A stretch of 64,000 nucleotides of DNA from Zhongshania aliphaticivorans (GTDB lineage Bacteria; Pseudomonadota; Gammaproteobacteria; Pseudomonadales; Spongiibacteraceae), in contig NZ_CACSIK010000001.1 in NCBI RefSeq assembly GCF_902705875.1, positions 1,047,994 through 1,111,993 on the forward strand, read 5' to 3'. A program made the position numbers and the translations under genes. The notes beneath the pieces are model-generated. The model saw nothing but the letters and a program-made list of their open reading frames with translations, ran no database searches and had not been told where the DNA came from. Below, piece after piece: positions 1 to 8,856 of the stretch; position 1 is the first letter of the stretch, and every line of letters starts with the position of its first letter.

Positions 1-363
1 CCGCTGTCATTACAAAATACCTTGGGCTTACTGGGTGGGCTGTCAATTCCGCTGATGTTAATTACCCTTGGCGTGTCCTTGAACTCGCTTAAATTACATC
101 AGGTGGGAAAATCTGCGGGGCTGGGTGTATTGCGCTTGCTCGTGGGTTTAGCCGGCGGCTTTGCGTCGGTATATTTTTTGGATATCGACGGTTTGGAGCG
201 CAAAGTCATCTTGTTGCAGTCCGCTACGCCTGTGGCGGTATTCAATTATTTATTGGCTATCCAATACCGGCGTGCGCCAGATGTGGTGGCGGGCATGGTT
301 GTGAGCTCTACGTTGCTTAGTTTTTTTAGTATTCCTGTGTTGCTCTATTTTCTTGGTGTTTGA
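1..363 (+). CDS. AEC family transporter, C-terminal part (cut by window edge)
   Basis: The reading frame is open from base 1 to a TGA stop, so the gene begins before the window. About 120 residues are visible. They form hydrophobic helices typical of the last segments of auxin-efflux-carrier family permeases, including a Gly-rich turn near 'SIPLMLITLGVSL' and a late 'SATPVAVFNYLLA' segment. AEC proteins are inner-membrane secondary transporters of small organic anions; the substrate cannot be read from this part. The gene converges on the next gene, and a strong hairpin lies between them. Confidence 0.75.
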   Translation, partial: PLSLQNTLGLLGGLSIPLMLITLGVSLNSLKLHQVGKSAGLGVLRLLVGLAGGFASVYFLDIDGLERKVILLQSATPVAVFNYLLAIQYRRAPDVVAGMVVSSTLLSFFSIPVLLYFLGV

Positions 364-367
364 TGCC

Positions 368-394
368 TTAAGGGCCAGTTTTACTGGCCCTTAA
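368..394. terminator. Bidirectional hairpin terminator
   Basis: A perfect 11-bp stem (TTAAGGGCCAG / CTGGCCCTTAA) closes a TTTTA loop between two convergent genes. The A/T ends of the stem can give a short U-rich tail on either strand. Confidence 0.8.
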
Positions 395-410
395 CACCAT
401 GGTAGTGAAC

Positions 411-896
411 TCAGCGAACAATGATTTTCTTTTTGGCGCGTTTAATTTCGTCTTCCAATCGTTGATAAATGGCTTTTACATCTATGTCGCCACCCACCGC
501 TGCGCGACTAGATATTTGGGTGACGGGAAAAATGGCTTCATCTTTGAAGGGAATTTCAAGAGCGCGGCTACGCCCCAATCTATCGCTATAAATTACCCAC
601 TTAAGATGGTGCTCTTTACGGAGGTATTCGCCCATTACCATACCCATTGCCTGCAGAAGGCGGGTTTGATCACCCTTAACAAGCTTGCGATCCAGCATGG
701 TTTGTATGAGTCGTAGGTCATTGTCACGGCTTTCGCCGAAGCTACGGCCCAGCTCAATGCGGCTAAGATCGTTGAGTTCGCGCTGACTTTCACTCATGTA
801 TTGCTCATCTAGCGGTGTCATCGGGATTGTACGCCAAGGATCAGCTATACTCAGCGGCGCTAAAATGGCCAATATGATGATAGTTAGGAAACGCAT
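411..896 (-). CDS. Exported DUF3806-type protein
   Basis: 161 residues. An N-terminal signal peptide of about 18 residues ('MRFLTIIILAILAPLSIA') is followed by a small soluble domain. Features such as 'LNDLSRIELGRSFGES' and 'VIYSDRLGRSRALEIP' fit the DUF3806 family, whose members are periplasmic proteins of unknown function. It diverges from dapA across about 180 bases and ends in a basic tail (KRAKKKIIVR). The family name comes from memory of the pattern; no role is proposed. Confidence 0.65.
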   Translation of the reverse strand: MRFLTIIILAILAPLSIADPWRTIPMTPLDEQYMSESQRELNDLSRIELGRSFGESRDNDLRLIQTMLDRKLVKGDQTRLLQAMGMVMGEYLRKEHHLKWVIYSDRLGRSRALEIPFKDEAIFPVTQISSRAAVGGDIDVKAIYQRLEDEIKRAKKKIIVR

Positions 897-1076
897 TGGG
901 TTTTCTCCTGTCTCAGCAGAGCAAAACGTGGCTTTATACCAGTGATTTGACTGTGCTTATAGTAATTCGTTTCGCGAAAGTAGATAAGCGTAACGGGTTT
1001 ACATTGATTTGTCCCTTGAGCTGCGTGGCACTGGCCAGTACCATTAGCGGCTTGCACCAAATTTGGAGATACCGGC

Positions 1077-1955
1077 ATGATTTCGGGTAGTGTGGTTGCC
1101 CTAGTAACCCCGATGCACAGCGATGGCAGTATAGACTGGCAAGCGTTGTCGCGTCTGATTGAGTGGCATATAGAACAGGGCACGGATGGGATTGTAGCCG
1201 TTGGTACAACGGGTGAATCTGCAACGCTTGCTATGGATGAACATAAAATGGTCATCAAGGCCTGTGTTGATCAGGTGGCAGGTCGTATTAAGGTTGTTGC
1301 CGGTACGGGGGCGAACTCTACCGCCGAAGCCATAGAATTAACCAAGGTAGCCTACGAAGTGGGTGCCGATGCCTGCTTACTGGTTACGCCATATTACAAT
1401 AAGCCGACCCAAGAAGGCTTGTATCGTCATTATATGGCGATCGCCGATGCCGTTGATATTCCTCAGATTTTATATAATGTGCCGGGTCGAACCGCTTGCG
1501 ATATGCTGAATTCGACCACGATTCGTTTAGCGGAGCATCGCAATATTATTGCGATTAAAGATGCGACCGGTGATTTAGTGCGCGGTAAAGAATTAATTGA
1601 TGCGGTTGGCGATAAGCTGGCGGTGTTATCAGGCGATGACGCAACGGCTGCAGGCTTAATGTTGTTGGGCGGTCAGGGTAATATTTCGGTCACTGCCAAT
1701 ATAGCGCCTGCGGCAGTTAAGGCTGTTTGCGTGGCGGCAATGGCTGGAGATGAAGCGGCCACTGAAGCGGCAGACGGCCCCTTACGTATTCTTCACGAGC
1801 GATTATTTGTCGAGGCCAACCCCATACCAGTGAAATGGGCGCTGTTGGCAATGGGCTTGATGGAAGATGGGATTCGGTTGCCTTTGACTGTACTCAGTGA
1901 TGTGGAACAACCACGCGTTAGAGACGCTTTAAACCAAGCGGGATTATTAGACTAG
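1077..1955 (+). CDS. dapA: 4-hydroxy-tetrahydrodipicolinate synthase
   Basis: DapA condenses pyruvate with aspartate semialdehyde, the first committed step of lysine and diaminopimelate synthesis in the cytoplasm. The protein has 292 residues, the usual length, and a (beta/alpha)8 barrel layout. All catalytic residues sit at E. coli numbering: T44 and T45 in 'GTTGES', Y107 in 'TPYYNKP', Y133 and R138 in 'LYNVPGRT', and Schiff-base K161 in 'IKDATGD'. A GGAGA ribosome site lies about 9 bases before the ATG. It is the first gene of a tight operon: bamC starts on the base after its stop. Confidence 0.97.
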   Translation: MISGSVVALVTPMHSDGSIDWQALSRLIEWHIEQGTDGIVAVGTTGESATLAMDEHKMVIKACVDQVAGRIKVVAGTGANSTAEAIELTKVAYEVGADACLLVTPYYNKPTQEGLYRHYMAIADAVDIPQILYNVPGRTACDMLNSTTIRLAEHRNIIAIKDATGDLVRGKELIDAVGDKLAVLSGDDATAAGLMLLGGQGNISVTANIAPAAVKAVCVAAMAGDEAATEAADGPLRILHERLFVEANPIPVKWALLAMGLMEDGIRLPLTVLSDVEQPRVRDALNQAGLLD

Positions 1956-2993
1956 ATGAGCACAATTATGCGCAGTAACGGTTTTCGATTAACGGTAATG
2001 GGGCTGGTATTGGCAATATTGTCAGGCTGTTTTGGTGGCGGCGTATTTCGCGATCGTGGGCAAGATTACCGCAGCGCAAAACTCAGCGCACCTCTGGAGC
2101 TGCCGCCGGGAGTAGAGTCACAGACACTTGATGACCAGTATGTGGTGCCGGGAATCCAAACCCATAAACCATTACCTGGGGAGTTTGAAGTTCAGCCGCC
2201 AGAGCCTCTCGCGAAAAATGTGGGTACGGCTGAGGTGAAAATTCAGACTTTGGACGATCATAGCTGGATATTGCTTGATGGCGATCCTAATCAAGTTTGG
2301 CCTCGTATGCGCATATTTCTTGGCCGAGCGGGTTTAGATATTGCTAAGGCAGACGGCGAAAGTGCCATCATTGAGACCGAGTGGCGTGATCCCAATGGCG
2401 ATGGTGCGAGCCGTGAGCGGTTTCGTTTCCGCTTAGAAGAGGGTGTACAAAAAGATACCAGTGAAATCCATGTGCTTGTGCAAATAAATGGCAATGAAGA
2501 GTGGCCTCAAACATCGGATAATGCCAAACGTGAATCGCAAATGGTGCGCGTGGTCGCTCAGTATTTGGCAGATCAGGAAACGGCTGGATCGGTTTCCATT
2601 CTTGCTCAACGCTCCGATGGCAAAGGAAAGATATTCATTGAGGGTGGCGAAGACAGTGGCCCAGATAGCCGTCATTTGCGCTTATTACTGCCAGTTGATC
2701 GGGCGTGGGCAGCACTTGGCCTAGCCTTGGTAAAAGCGGGCTTTGAAATAGAGGATGATCGCCGCGAAGTTAATAAATATTGGCTAACCTACGTTGATCC
2801 GGAAGCAGAGCAGCCAGGTTGGTTTGCACGTACTTTTGGTGCTCGGCGTAATGGCTTGAGCCGCTATGTGGTTGAGATGCAAGAGGTTGGGCCGGAAGAG
2901 GCGCGTATTTATTTGAATTATCAGAAAGGTCGCCGGCTTCGTGAGGCAGAGCGTGAAAAACTGCTTACCCGAATTATGGGGTATTTGTATTAG
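1956..2993 (+). CDS. bamC: Outer membrane assembly lipoprotein BamC
   Basis: 345 residues, matching the length of E. coli BamC (NlpB). The signal peptide ends in a lipobox 'LSGC' with the lipidated Cys at residue 25. An unstructured N-terminal stretch that in E. coli contacts BamD is followed by two helix-grip domains. BamC is an accessory subunit of the Bam complex, which folds outer-membrane beta-barrels. Its start directly follows the dapA stop, and an ATG at residue 5 is an alternative. The dapA-bamC pairing is conserved in gammaproteobacteria and supports the call. Confidence 0.9.
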   Translation: MSTIMRSNGFRLTVMGLVLAILSGCFGGGVFRDRGQDYRSAKLSAPLELPPGVESQTLDDQYVVPGIQTHKPLPGEFEVQPPEPLAKNVGTAEVKIQTLDDHSWILLDGDPNQVWPRMRIFLGRAGLDIAKADGESAIIETEWRDPNGDGASRERFRFRLEEGVQKDTSEIHVLVQINGNEEWPQTSDNAKRESQMVRVVAQYLADQETAGSVSILAQRSDGKGKIFIEGGEDSGPDSRHLRLLLPVDRAWAALGLALVKAGFEIEDDRREVNKYWLTYVDPEAEQPGWFARTFGARRNGLSRYVVEMQEVGPEEARIYLNYQKGRRLREAEREKLLTRIMGYLY

Positions 2994-3751
2994 TGCGTTT
3001 TGCATCGCTGGGTAGTGGTAGTAAAGGCAATGCAACCCTGCTTGAGACTAGTCAAAGTTGTGTGTTGATTGACTGTGGTTTCACCATAAAAGAAACCGAA
3101 CGCCGTATGGCTAGGCTGGGGCGAAGCCCCAGTGATTTAGAAGCTATTTTGGTAACCCACGAGCATAGCGACCATATTAAAGGCGTGCTGCCCTTAGCTC
3201 GGAAATACAAACTACCGGTGTATTGTAGTTATGGAACCGCTGAGTATGGGCAGCTGCGACTGTCTCATCACTGGCGAGATTTGGTGCTGGGGACGGTGGT
3301 CGACATCGGTGGAATTTCAGTGATGCCAGTTGCGGTGCCTCACGATGCCCGAGAGCCATGCCAATTTGTGTTTAGATACCAAAAAAAAACGTTTGGGCTG
3401 CTCACAGATTTAGGTAGTATTACGCCCTTCGTTCGCGAGCACTATCGTCAGTGTGATGCGCTGTTGCTAGAGTGCAATCACGATAAGCAGATGTTGGCCG
3501 ATGGCCCTTATCCTTACTCATTAAAACAACGGGTTGGTGGTGATTGGGGGCACTTAAATAATCAGCAAGCGGCGAGTTTATTAGCTGAGGCTGAAGTGGG
3601 GCATTTACAACATGTTGTGATGGCTCACCTGAGTGAAAAGAACAATACCCCCGCTTTGGCGAGGGCGGCAATAGAACCGATGTTGGCAAACAGTGACGCG
3701 CTACTGTCTGCTGATCAAGAGGCTGGTTTTGACTGGCTGGATATAGCGTAA
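2993..3751 (+). CDS. MBL-fold metallohydrolase (YycJ/WalJ-like)
   Basis: 252 residues, starting at a GTG that overlaps the bamC stop by one base. The metal-binding motif 'THEHSDH' near residue 56, a second His around 'VPHDARE', the Asp of 'LLTDLG' and a late 'MAHLSEKN' His mark a metallo-beta-lactamase fold. The overall pattern matches the YycJ/WalJ group, which is thought to act on nucleic acid or phosphoester substrates, but the true substrate is unknown. The position between bamC and purC is the same as in Pseudomonas, which suggests a conserved housekeeping role. Confidence 0.85.
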   Translation: MRFASLGSGSKGNATLLETSQSCVLIDCGFTIKETERRMARLGRSPSDLEAILVTHEHSDHIKGVLPLARKYKLPVYCSYGTAEYGQLRLSHHWRDLVLGTVVDIGGISVMPVAVPHDAREPCQFVFRYQKKTFGLLTDLGSITPFVREHYRQCDALLLECNHDKQMLADGPYPYSLKQRVGGDWGHLNNQQAASLLAEAEVGHLQHVVMAHLSEKNNTPALARAAIEPMLANSDALLSADQEAGFDWLDIA

Positions 3752-3776
3752 TCATCTTGTGTTAATGAGGCAAACC

Positions 3777-4496
3777 ATGGAAAAACGCGAAGAGTTGTAT
3801 TCCGGCAAGGCAAAATCAGTGTATAAAACTGATGATCCTGACCGTTATATCCTCAATTTCAGAAATGACACCTCGGCCTTTGATGGCTTGCGGGTAGAGC
3901 AGCTGGATCGCAAGGGCATGGTCAACAACAAGTTTAATGCTTTTATCATGAATGCATTACAAGCGGCCGGTGTACCCACTCACTTTGAGAAGCTGTTGTC
4001 TGATAATGACGCCTTGGTGAAAAAGCTGGATATGCTTCCGATTGAGTGTGTCGTTCGGAATATTGCCGCAGGTTCTATTGTGAAGCGATTGGGTGTGGAA
4101 GAGGGCAAGGAATTAAACCCGCCAACGTTTGAGATGTTTCTTAAAAATGACGAGCTGCACGACCCCATGATCAACGAGTACCACATTCGTTCATTTGGCT
4201 GGGCAAATGATGCGCAGTTGGATCGCATGAAAGAGCTAACCTTTAAAGTAAACGATGTGCTCAAGGCCATGTTTGCTGATGCCGGCATGCTCTTGGTTGA
4301 TTATAAGCTTGAATTTGGTGTGTTTAGCGACGGCGAAATACACCTTGGCGATGAATTCTCGCCAGATGGCTGTCGCCTTTGGGACGCCGATACCCGTGAA
4401 AAACTCGATAAAGACCGCTTCCGCCAGGGCCTTGGTAATGTGGTGGAGTCTTATGAAATCGTCGGACGTCGTTTAGGCATCGACTTTGATGCATAG
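3777..4496 (+). CDS. purC: SAICAR synthase
   Basis: PurC joins aspartate to CAIR in de novo purine synthesis (ATP dependent). I chose the ATG at 3777 because it gives the family N-terminus '[16 protein letters not shown]' and has a GAGG ribosome site six bases upstream; an in-frame GTG at 3759 would add six unlikely residues. 239 residues. Diagnostic motifs are the ATP-binding 'SGKAKSVY', 'RNDTSAFDG', '[11 protein letters not shown]' and 'DYKLEFG' with '[14 protein letters not shown]'. It is the last gene of the dapA operon and is followed by a hairpin terminator. Confidence 0.96.
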   Translation: MEKREELYSGKAKSVYKTDDPDRYILNFRNDTSAFDGLRVEQLDRKGMVNNKFNAFIMNALQAAGVPTHFEKLLSDNDALVKKLDMLPIECVVRNIAAGSIVKRLGVEEGKELNPPTFEMFLKNDELHDPMINEYHIRSFGWANDAQLDRMKELTFKVNDVLKAMFADAGMLLVDYKLEFGVFSDGEIHLGDEFSPDGCRLWDADTREKLDKDRFRQGLGNVVESYEIVGRRLGIDFDA

Positions 4497-4546
4497 TTAA
4501 GCGGTATTGTGTAAGTTAATTGTCATCTAAAGGCTTTATCCTTCGG

Positions 4547-4577
4547 CGCAGTTCACGTAATGAGCTGCGTTGTTTTA
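4547..4577 (+). terminator. Rho-independent terminator after purC
   Basis: A 9-bp stem with one G-T pair (CGCAGTTCA / TGAGCTGCG) has a CGTAA loop and is followed by TTGTTTTA. It lies 50 bases after the purC stop and just upstream of the next small gene. Confidence 0.7.
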
Positions 4578-4589
4578 GACTGGATGTAA

Positions 4590-4883
4590 ATGACTAGATT
4601 ATCCCCCTTTCATCGGACCTCACTCTTAGCAGTATTGTTACTCTGCTTAAGTTGGTCTGCGTGGCTGCAGGGAAATCATATTCATATTGCAGAACACGCA
4701 GCAATTGATGCTTGTGTGCTCTGTCATTACAACACCGCGGCGATGCCGTCGTCACCTAGTGCACCAGATATAATTACAGTAGCGCAAACTGTCATTGCAG
4801 TGATTGCGTTTCTGGGGGCATTGCCCCTTTCATTTTTAAGTCCTCCTGCTCGCGCGCCTCCTCGTAAATTCATCGTCGTTTAA
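4590..4883 (+). CDS. Small membrane protein with His/Cys motifs (DUF2946-like)
   Basis: 97 residues. A hydrophobic signal or first membrane helix (residues 10-28) is followed by a loop rich in possible metal ligands ('GNHIHIAEHA', 'CVLCH'), then a second helix (about 60-84) and a short basic tail. Its size, layout and place directly before a TonB receptor resemble DUF2946-type proteins found beside copper or zinc uptake genes. The pairing with a His-rich receptor downstream supports a role in metal handling. That role is inferred from context and ligands; no enzyme motif is present. Confidence 0.6.
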   Translation: MTRLSPFHRTSLLAVLLLCLSWSAWLQGNHIHIAEHAAIDACVLCHYNTAAMPSSPSAPDIITVAQTVIAVIAFLGALPLSFLSPPARAPPRKFIVV

Positions 4884-4942
4884 ACTCGGAAATCTATACT
4901 GTTGTTTGCACTGTATGCAGCGCGATATTCCCTTGCGCGTAT

Positions 4943-5026
4943 AGGCCTTTTTGGCAGATATCAAAGAATGTCGATCGGCTTTAATTACGGTGACACGATG
5001 GTGATTTCCTGATTACCAAAAGGCCT
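4943..5026. repeat. Inverted repeat in the leader of the TonB receptor
   Basis: AGGCCTTTTTGG (4943-4954) and CCAAAAGGCCT (5016-5026) pair except for one bulged T. They enclose about 60 bases just upstream of the receptor start at 5086. It may form an mRNA leader structure; no known riboswitch consensus was recognised. Confidence 0.4.
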
Positions 5027-5085
5027 TGGCCGCGAGTGAAATCGTGCCGCTGATTACGATGGAATGATAAGCAGGAAGTACAGTA

Positions 5086-7176
5086 ATGAAGAAATATTTT
5101 TTACCGGCTTTAGTGGCACTTACTAATGCCCCGGCTTTTGCTGAAGAAACCCAACAAGTTGAGCATGTTTTAGTCACCATGCCAATGCATAAAAAAGAAG
5201 CCCAAACGGCATTGCCTGTAACCGTTTTAAGTGGAGACGAGTTAAAGCGCCAAGCCGCAGCCACCATTGGTGAAACTCTAAATCTCTCTCCAGGTTTAAG
5301 TAGTGCAAGCTTTGGCCCAGCAGTGGGGCAACCCGTTATTCGGGGGCAGCAGGGCGCGAGGGTACAGGTTTTACAAAACGGTTTGCCAGCTTTAGACGTG
5401 TCAACGAACAGTGCTGACCATGCGGTTTCGGTTGAGCCGGTTCTTGCTGACAGTATTGAAATACTCCGTGGACCGGCCACTATGCTCTACGGCGGTGGTG
5501 CGATTGGCGGCGTTGTGAATGTCATTGACGGTCGTATTCCTGTTAAGGCAGTGAACGGGGTTGAGGGCGCGGCAGAGTTTCGCAATACAAGTGTTGATGA
5601 TGGTCGCAGTGGTGTGTTTCGTGTCGATGCAGGTAACGGTCGATGGGTAGTGCATGTAGATGCCCTGTATCGAGATTGGTCTGACCCCGATATCCCAGGT
5701 TTGGCAATTAACCCTGATAATGTTGACGATATTGAAGAAAACACCGACGGAAGTATTGGCAATGCCAGTGGGCGGACTCGTCGAGTAACACTGGGTAGCA
5801 GCTACCATTTTGAAGACGGCTACTGGGGGGTAAGTTATACCGAGTTAAGTAATCAGTATGGGATTCCATCTGGTGTGCACCACCATGACGAAGATCACGA
5901 GGAAGAGGATCATGATGATGACGACCACGATGATCACGACGAGGACCATGACGAAGATCACGAAGACCATGATGAAGATGGTGTAAATATCGTGATTGAC
6001 CAAACCCGTTGGGACGCTGCCGGTGATTTGCACTTGGCGGGCCCATTAGATCTTTTCCGCTGGCGTGTCAGTTATAGTGATTATCAACACCAAGAAATTG
6101 AATCCACTGGTGAAGTGGGTACTACCTTCAGCAAAGAAGCTTGGGCAGGACGCTTAGAGCTATCACATAAACCATGGGGAAATTGGCATGGGGTATGGGG
6201 CTTGCAGTTGTTAGAGTCTGATTTTTCTGCCTTGGGTGAGGAGTCGTTTGTCCCAGAAAACACCACTAGAAGCGTTGGTTTGTTTTGGTTAGAAGATTAT
6301 CACGCCGATAAATGGTCTCTAGAGGCGGGTTTACGTGCAGATTTTGATTCTTTGGAGATCGCTCAATCAGTTGCGGATGATCAAGATGATAGCAGCGTAA
6401 GTGCCTCTTTAGCTGGTATGTACGATATTAGTGATATTTGGGTGGTGTCTTTGGCATTATCCGAATCACAGCGAGCGCCGAATGCTGAAGAGCGGTTTTC
6501 AAATATAGGCAATGATCTTTCAAATTATGTTGTTCATGGTGCAACTGGTGCCATTGAAATTGGAGATGAAAATTTAGAAACCGAAAAATCTCGCAATGTT
6601 GATTTAAGTCTACGTGCCAATGCTGGTGATGTAAGGGCTAAGTTCTCAATATTTTATAATGAGTTTTCTGATTATATCTATTTAGATAATACCGGAACGC
6701 AAAGCGATGAGACTGATATTTTACAGTATCGCCAGCAGGACGCGTCGTTCAGCGGTGTGGAATATGAAGTTAGTTATGATTTAGCTTCAGTTGGTGCTGA
6801 GCAGCGCTATACATTTAGTTTATTTGGTGACCGAGTCGATGCAGAGCTAGATAATGGCGATAATGTCCCACGTTTGCCACCGGGACATGATGGTCTTAGC
6901 GTTGCTTGGCAATGGCAAGATTGGCAGGCTAATGTTAGTTATGTATACGCGCATGCTCAGAATGATGTTGGAGTCAATGACACAACAACTGATGCATATA
7001 AGCGCGTAGATGCAAGTATTGCTCGAGATTTTGTCCTAGCTGGTAACGATTATACGATTATGTTGAAAGGACGTAATTTGGCTGATGAAGAAATTCGCAA
7101 TAGTACTTCTTTCATACGAGATTACGCACCTGAAGCTGGGCGTAATATTGAGCTAGTGATGCGAGTTAATTTTTGA
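5086..7176 (+). CDS. TonB-dependent receptor, ZnuD-like, with His/Asp-rich loop
   Basis: 696 residues. Signal peptide cut after 'NAPAFA' (residue 19), then a TonB-box region, a plug domain ('PVTVLSGDELKR', 'VLQNGLPALDVS', 'IEILRGPATMLYGGGAIGG') and a 22-strand-type barrel ending in the aromatic C-terminus 'VMRVNF'. Residues ~265-298 form an external-loop candidate made almost wholly of His, Asp and Glu. Such loops and the plug pattern are known from the zinc receptor ZnuD, so this is probably an outer-membrane importer of zinc or another transition metal. The small gene upstream may help. A terminator follows. No Zur or Fur box was recognised by eye. Confidence 0.85.
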   Translation: MKKYFLPALVALTNAPAFAEETQQVEHVLVTMPMHKKEAQTALPVTVLSGDELKRQAAATIGETLNLSPGLSSASFGPAVGQPVIRGQQGARVQVLQNGLPALDVSTNSADHAVSVEPVLADSIEILRGPATMLYGGGAIGGVVNVIDGRIPVKAVNGVEGAAEFRNTSVDDGRSGVFRVDAGNGRWVVHVDALYRDWSDPDIPGLAINPDNVDDIEENTDGSIGNASGRTRRVTLGSSYHFEDGYWGVSYTELSNQYGIPSGVHHHDEDHEEEDHDDDDHDDHDEDHDEDHEDHDEDGVNIVIDQTRWDAAGDLHLAGPLDLFRWRVSYSDYQHQEIESTGEVGTTFSKEAWAGRLELSHKPWGNWHGVWGLQLLESDFSALGEESFVPENTTRSVGLFWLEDYHADKWSLEAGLRADFDSLEIAQSVADDQDDSSVSASLAGMYDISDIWVVSLALSESQRAPNAEERFSNIGNDLSNYVVHGATGAIEIGDENLETEKSRNVDLSLRANAGDVRAKFSIFYNEFSDYIYLDNTGTQSDETDILQYRQQDASFSGVEYEVSYDLASVGAEQRYTFSLFGDRVDAELDNGDNVPRLPPGHDGLSVAWQWQDWQANVSYVYAHAQNDVGVNDTTTDAYKRVDASIARDFVLAGNDYTIMLKGRNLADEEIRNSTSFIRDYAPEAGRNIELVMRVNF

Positions 7177-7215
7177 TGAAAGTATTTTTTTCATAAAGTA
7201 AAGAGCCTTATTGAT

Positions 7216-7240
7216 ACCCGCTGTATGGCGGGTTTTTTTT
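7216..7240 (+). terminator. Rho-independent terminator of the TonB receptor
   Basis: Stem ACCCGC / GCGGGT with a six-base loop, directly followed by a run of eight T. Confidence 0.9.
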
Positions 7241-7330
7241 GCCGTAATTTTAGTAACAGTATGTTCTTAAATATTGAACTTAGCTGTGTGAGGAACAATC
7301 CCCCCTTTGTTCGTGTCAGAAATTAGGAGT

Positions 7331-7350
7331 GCGAATTAGATATTATTCGC
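7331..7350. promoter_or_regulatory. Inverted repeat upstream of the small lipoprotein
   Basis: GCGAAT and ATTCGC arms sit eight bases apart, about 90 bases upstream of the lipoprotein start. This fits an operator-sized site, but no regulator can be named. Confidence 0.3.
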
Positions 7351-7436
7351 AGCAGGTATACGGATACCGTTGTAAGCGTGTCTAAGCCTTGAATTAACGC
7401 TTGATATGATTTTATATTCAATGGAGATAAAAGCTT

Positions 7437-7637
7437 ATGAGTACAACATTTGTAAGGAATAGCAAACTTGCATCAATTTTTTTAATGTTGATTGCGACGA
7501 CTTTTCTTGTAGCGTGCGAGGAAAAAGGGGCGGCAGAAAAAATGGGTGAATCTATTGATCACTCGATGGAAAGTGCGCGAGATAGCTATAAAGAAGGTGT
7601 TGAGGAAGTTAAAGACGAAGTGGATGATCACAGCTAA
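7437..7637 (+). CDS. Small lipoprotein, acidic tail
   Basis: 66 residues. A signal peptide ends in the lipobox 'FLVAC' (Cys near residue 27), followed by a short helical, highly charged mature part of about 40 residues ('EKMGESIDHSMESARDSYKEG'). A GGAGA ribosome site sits well before the ATG. The mature part lacks cysteine or enzyme motifs and looks like the small stress- or entericidin-like lipoproteins common in proteobacteria. No function is proposed. Confidence 0.75.
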   Translation: MSTTFVRNSKLASIFLMLIATTFLVACEEKGAAEKMGESIDHSMESARDSYKEGVEEVKDEVDDHS

Positions 7638-7678
7638 GCGCAGTCATTTCGTATAGGCCCGTTAAATTAGGGGGCTAG

Positions 7679-7709
7679 CAGTGTCTGCGTATTAGGAGCG
7701 CAGACACTG
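7679..7709. repeat. Perfect 11-bp hairpin without T-tract
   Basis: CAGTGTCTGCG and CGCAGACACTG enclose a nine-base loop between the lipoprotein gene and the pseudouridine synthase. No T-run follows on either strand, so it may be a 3' stability element or protein site and not a standard terminator. Confidence 0.6.
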
Positions 7710-7772
7710 TGATGTGCGGCCCTGTCATACGTGAGATATAATAGGCATTGTGAATACTTAACAGGAATGCTT

Positions 7773-8483
7773 GTGCGATCTAATACAACGCGGCTTGACC
7801 GGTTTATTAGCGCTAAATTGCGTATTAAACGAAGTGATGTTCGATTGTTACTTGCTCAAAAGCGGGTGCTTGTCGATGGTGTTGTGGCAACAAATATTGG
7901 CCAAGTTATTGGTCCCTTTTCCTGGGTAAGTTTTGATGATGAGGTGCTGCAAAATCAAGTGGCGCGTTATTTGATGATGAATAAACCCCTTGGCGTTGTC
8001 AGTGCTACCAAAGATTCACGAAATAAAACCGTTATTGATTTACTTCCTGAAAACGAGCGTGCTGGTTTACATATTCCAGGACGTTTGGATTTTAATACTA
8101 CGGGTTTGTTGTTGCTCACCAATGATGGCCAATGGTCACGTAATTTAAGCTCGCCTGCCAATAATATCGCTAAGGTTTACACTGTTACAGTATCAAAGCC
8201 TTTGGATGCTAGCTATATTGACGCTTTCGCGTCAGGTATGTTTTTTAACTATGAAGGTATAACTACCCGCCCCGTTAAATTAGAAATCTTAGCTGACTAT
8301 GTTGCTAAGCTAAGTTTGGTCGAGGGGCGATATCATCAAATAAAACGTATGTTTGGTCGTTTTCAGAATGAAGTGCTGGCGTTGCACCGTGATGCCATCG
8401 GTGGGCTGAGTTTAGACCCAAGCTTGGCCTCTGGGCAGAGTCGTCCATTAACTCAGCATGAAGTATTAAGTCTGAAAGGGTAA
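7773..8483 (+). CDS. RsuA/RluB/RluF-family pseudouridine synthase
   Basis: A GTG at 7773 has AGGA six bases upstream and gives 'VRSNTTRLDRFI', matching the family N-terminus; an ATG at 7767 is the alternative. About 236 residues. An S4 RNA-binding domain (roughly residues 5-50) is followed by the catalytic domain with 'GRLDFNTTGLLLLTNDG', whose Asp is the nucleophile, and a C-terminal 'EGRYHQIKRMFG' motif. Members convert uridine to pseudouridine in 16S or 23S rRNA; the length and motif variant favour RsuA-like, but the target base is uncertain. A TATAAT sequence at 7737-7742 may be its -10 box. Confidence 0.88.
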   Translation: MRSNTTRLDRFISAKLRIKRSDVRLLLAQKRVLVDGVVATNIGQVIGPFSWVSFDDEVLQNQVARYLMMNKPLGVVSATKDSRNKTVIDLLPENERAGLHIPGRLDFNTTGLLLLTNDGQWSRNLSSPANNIAKVYTVTVSKPLDASYIDAFASGMFFNYEGITTRPVKLEILADYVAKLSLVEGRYHQIKRMFGRFQNEVLALHRDAIGGLSLDPSLASGQSRPLTQHEVLSLKG

Positions 8484-8579
8484 ATATTGAAACACACAGT
8501 CTGTAAATTATTCGCTGATTCTAGTTGTTTATTTTATATTCCATCATTTCTCGTTCGCAAACTAGAGTGTAAATCGGGT

Positions 8580-8833
8580 ATGGCTGAAATGCCGATTCAA
8601 GCAGTCATATATTTATATTCGTGTTGCATTGATTTATCTTGAATGCGCCGCTAGGACCGGGTAAAACCACCTGCGTGGTCTTAGTGTTTTTGGATCTGCC
8701 TTGGTTTGCCAATCAGTGCATTGCGATGCAGGAGCCGTGGAGGCTATCGCTTAATAATGCCGGGTCTATCGCTCCTATATCCTCCGTATTAGCCTGCGGG
8801 AAAATATTATCCGTGGGTCAAAATTCTATGTGA
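8580..8833 (+). pseudogene. Degraded N-terminal fragment of an hrpB helicase
   Basis: An ATG at 8580 opens 'MAEMPIQAVIYLY', which fits the HrpB N-terminus (xLPIxxVLxxL). The frame then breaks at TGA near 8639. A shifted frame carries a P-loop-like 'APLGPGKTT' and 'EPWRL', where intact HrpB has 'PGAGKST' and 'EPRRM' in the same order and spacing. After that the similarity fades, the frame stops at 8833, and no helicase motif II follows. The P-loop is itself altered (second Gly to Pro). It is thus a remnant and unlikely to make a working protein. A near-complete hrpB lies at 22150-24663. Confidence 0.7.
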
Positions 8834-8856
8834 AGATTGGGGGTAGCGGGTCAGTT

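Noticed and set aside
4884..5085. Cobalamin riboswitch or Zur box before the TonB receptor
   Set aside because: Neither the B12-box consensus nor a Zur-type palindrome was recognised; only an inverted repeat of unknown role is present.
5708..6046. His-rich minus-strand frames within the TonB receptor
   Set aside because: They are the reverse strand of the His/Asp-rich codons and have no independent support.
8639..8833. 64-codon frame as a functional small gene
   Set aside because: Its content is better explained as an out-of-frame piece of a broken hrpB.
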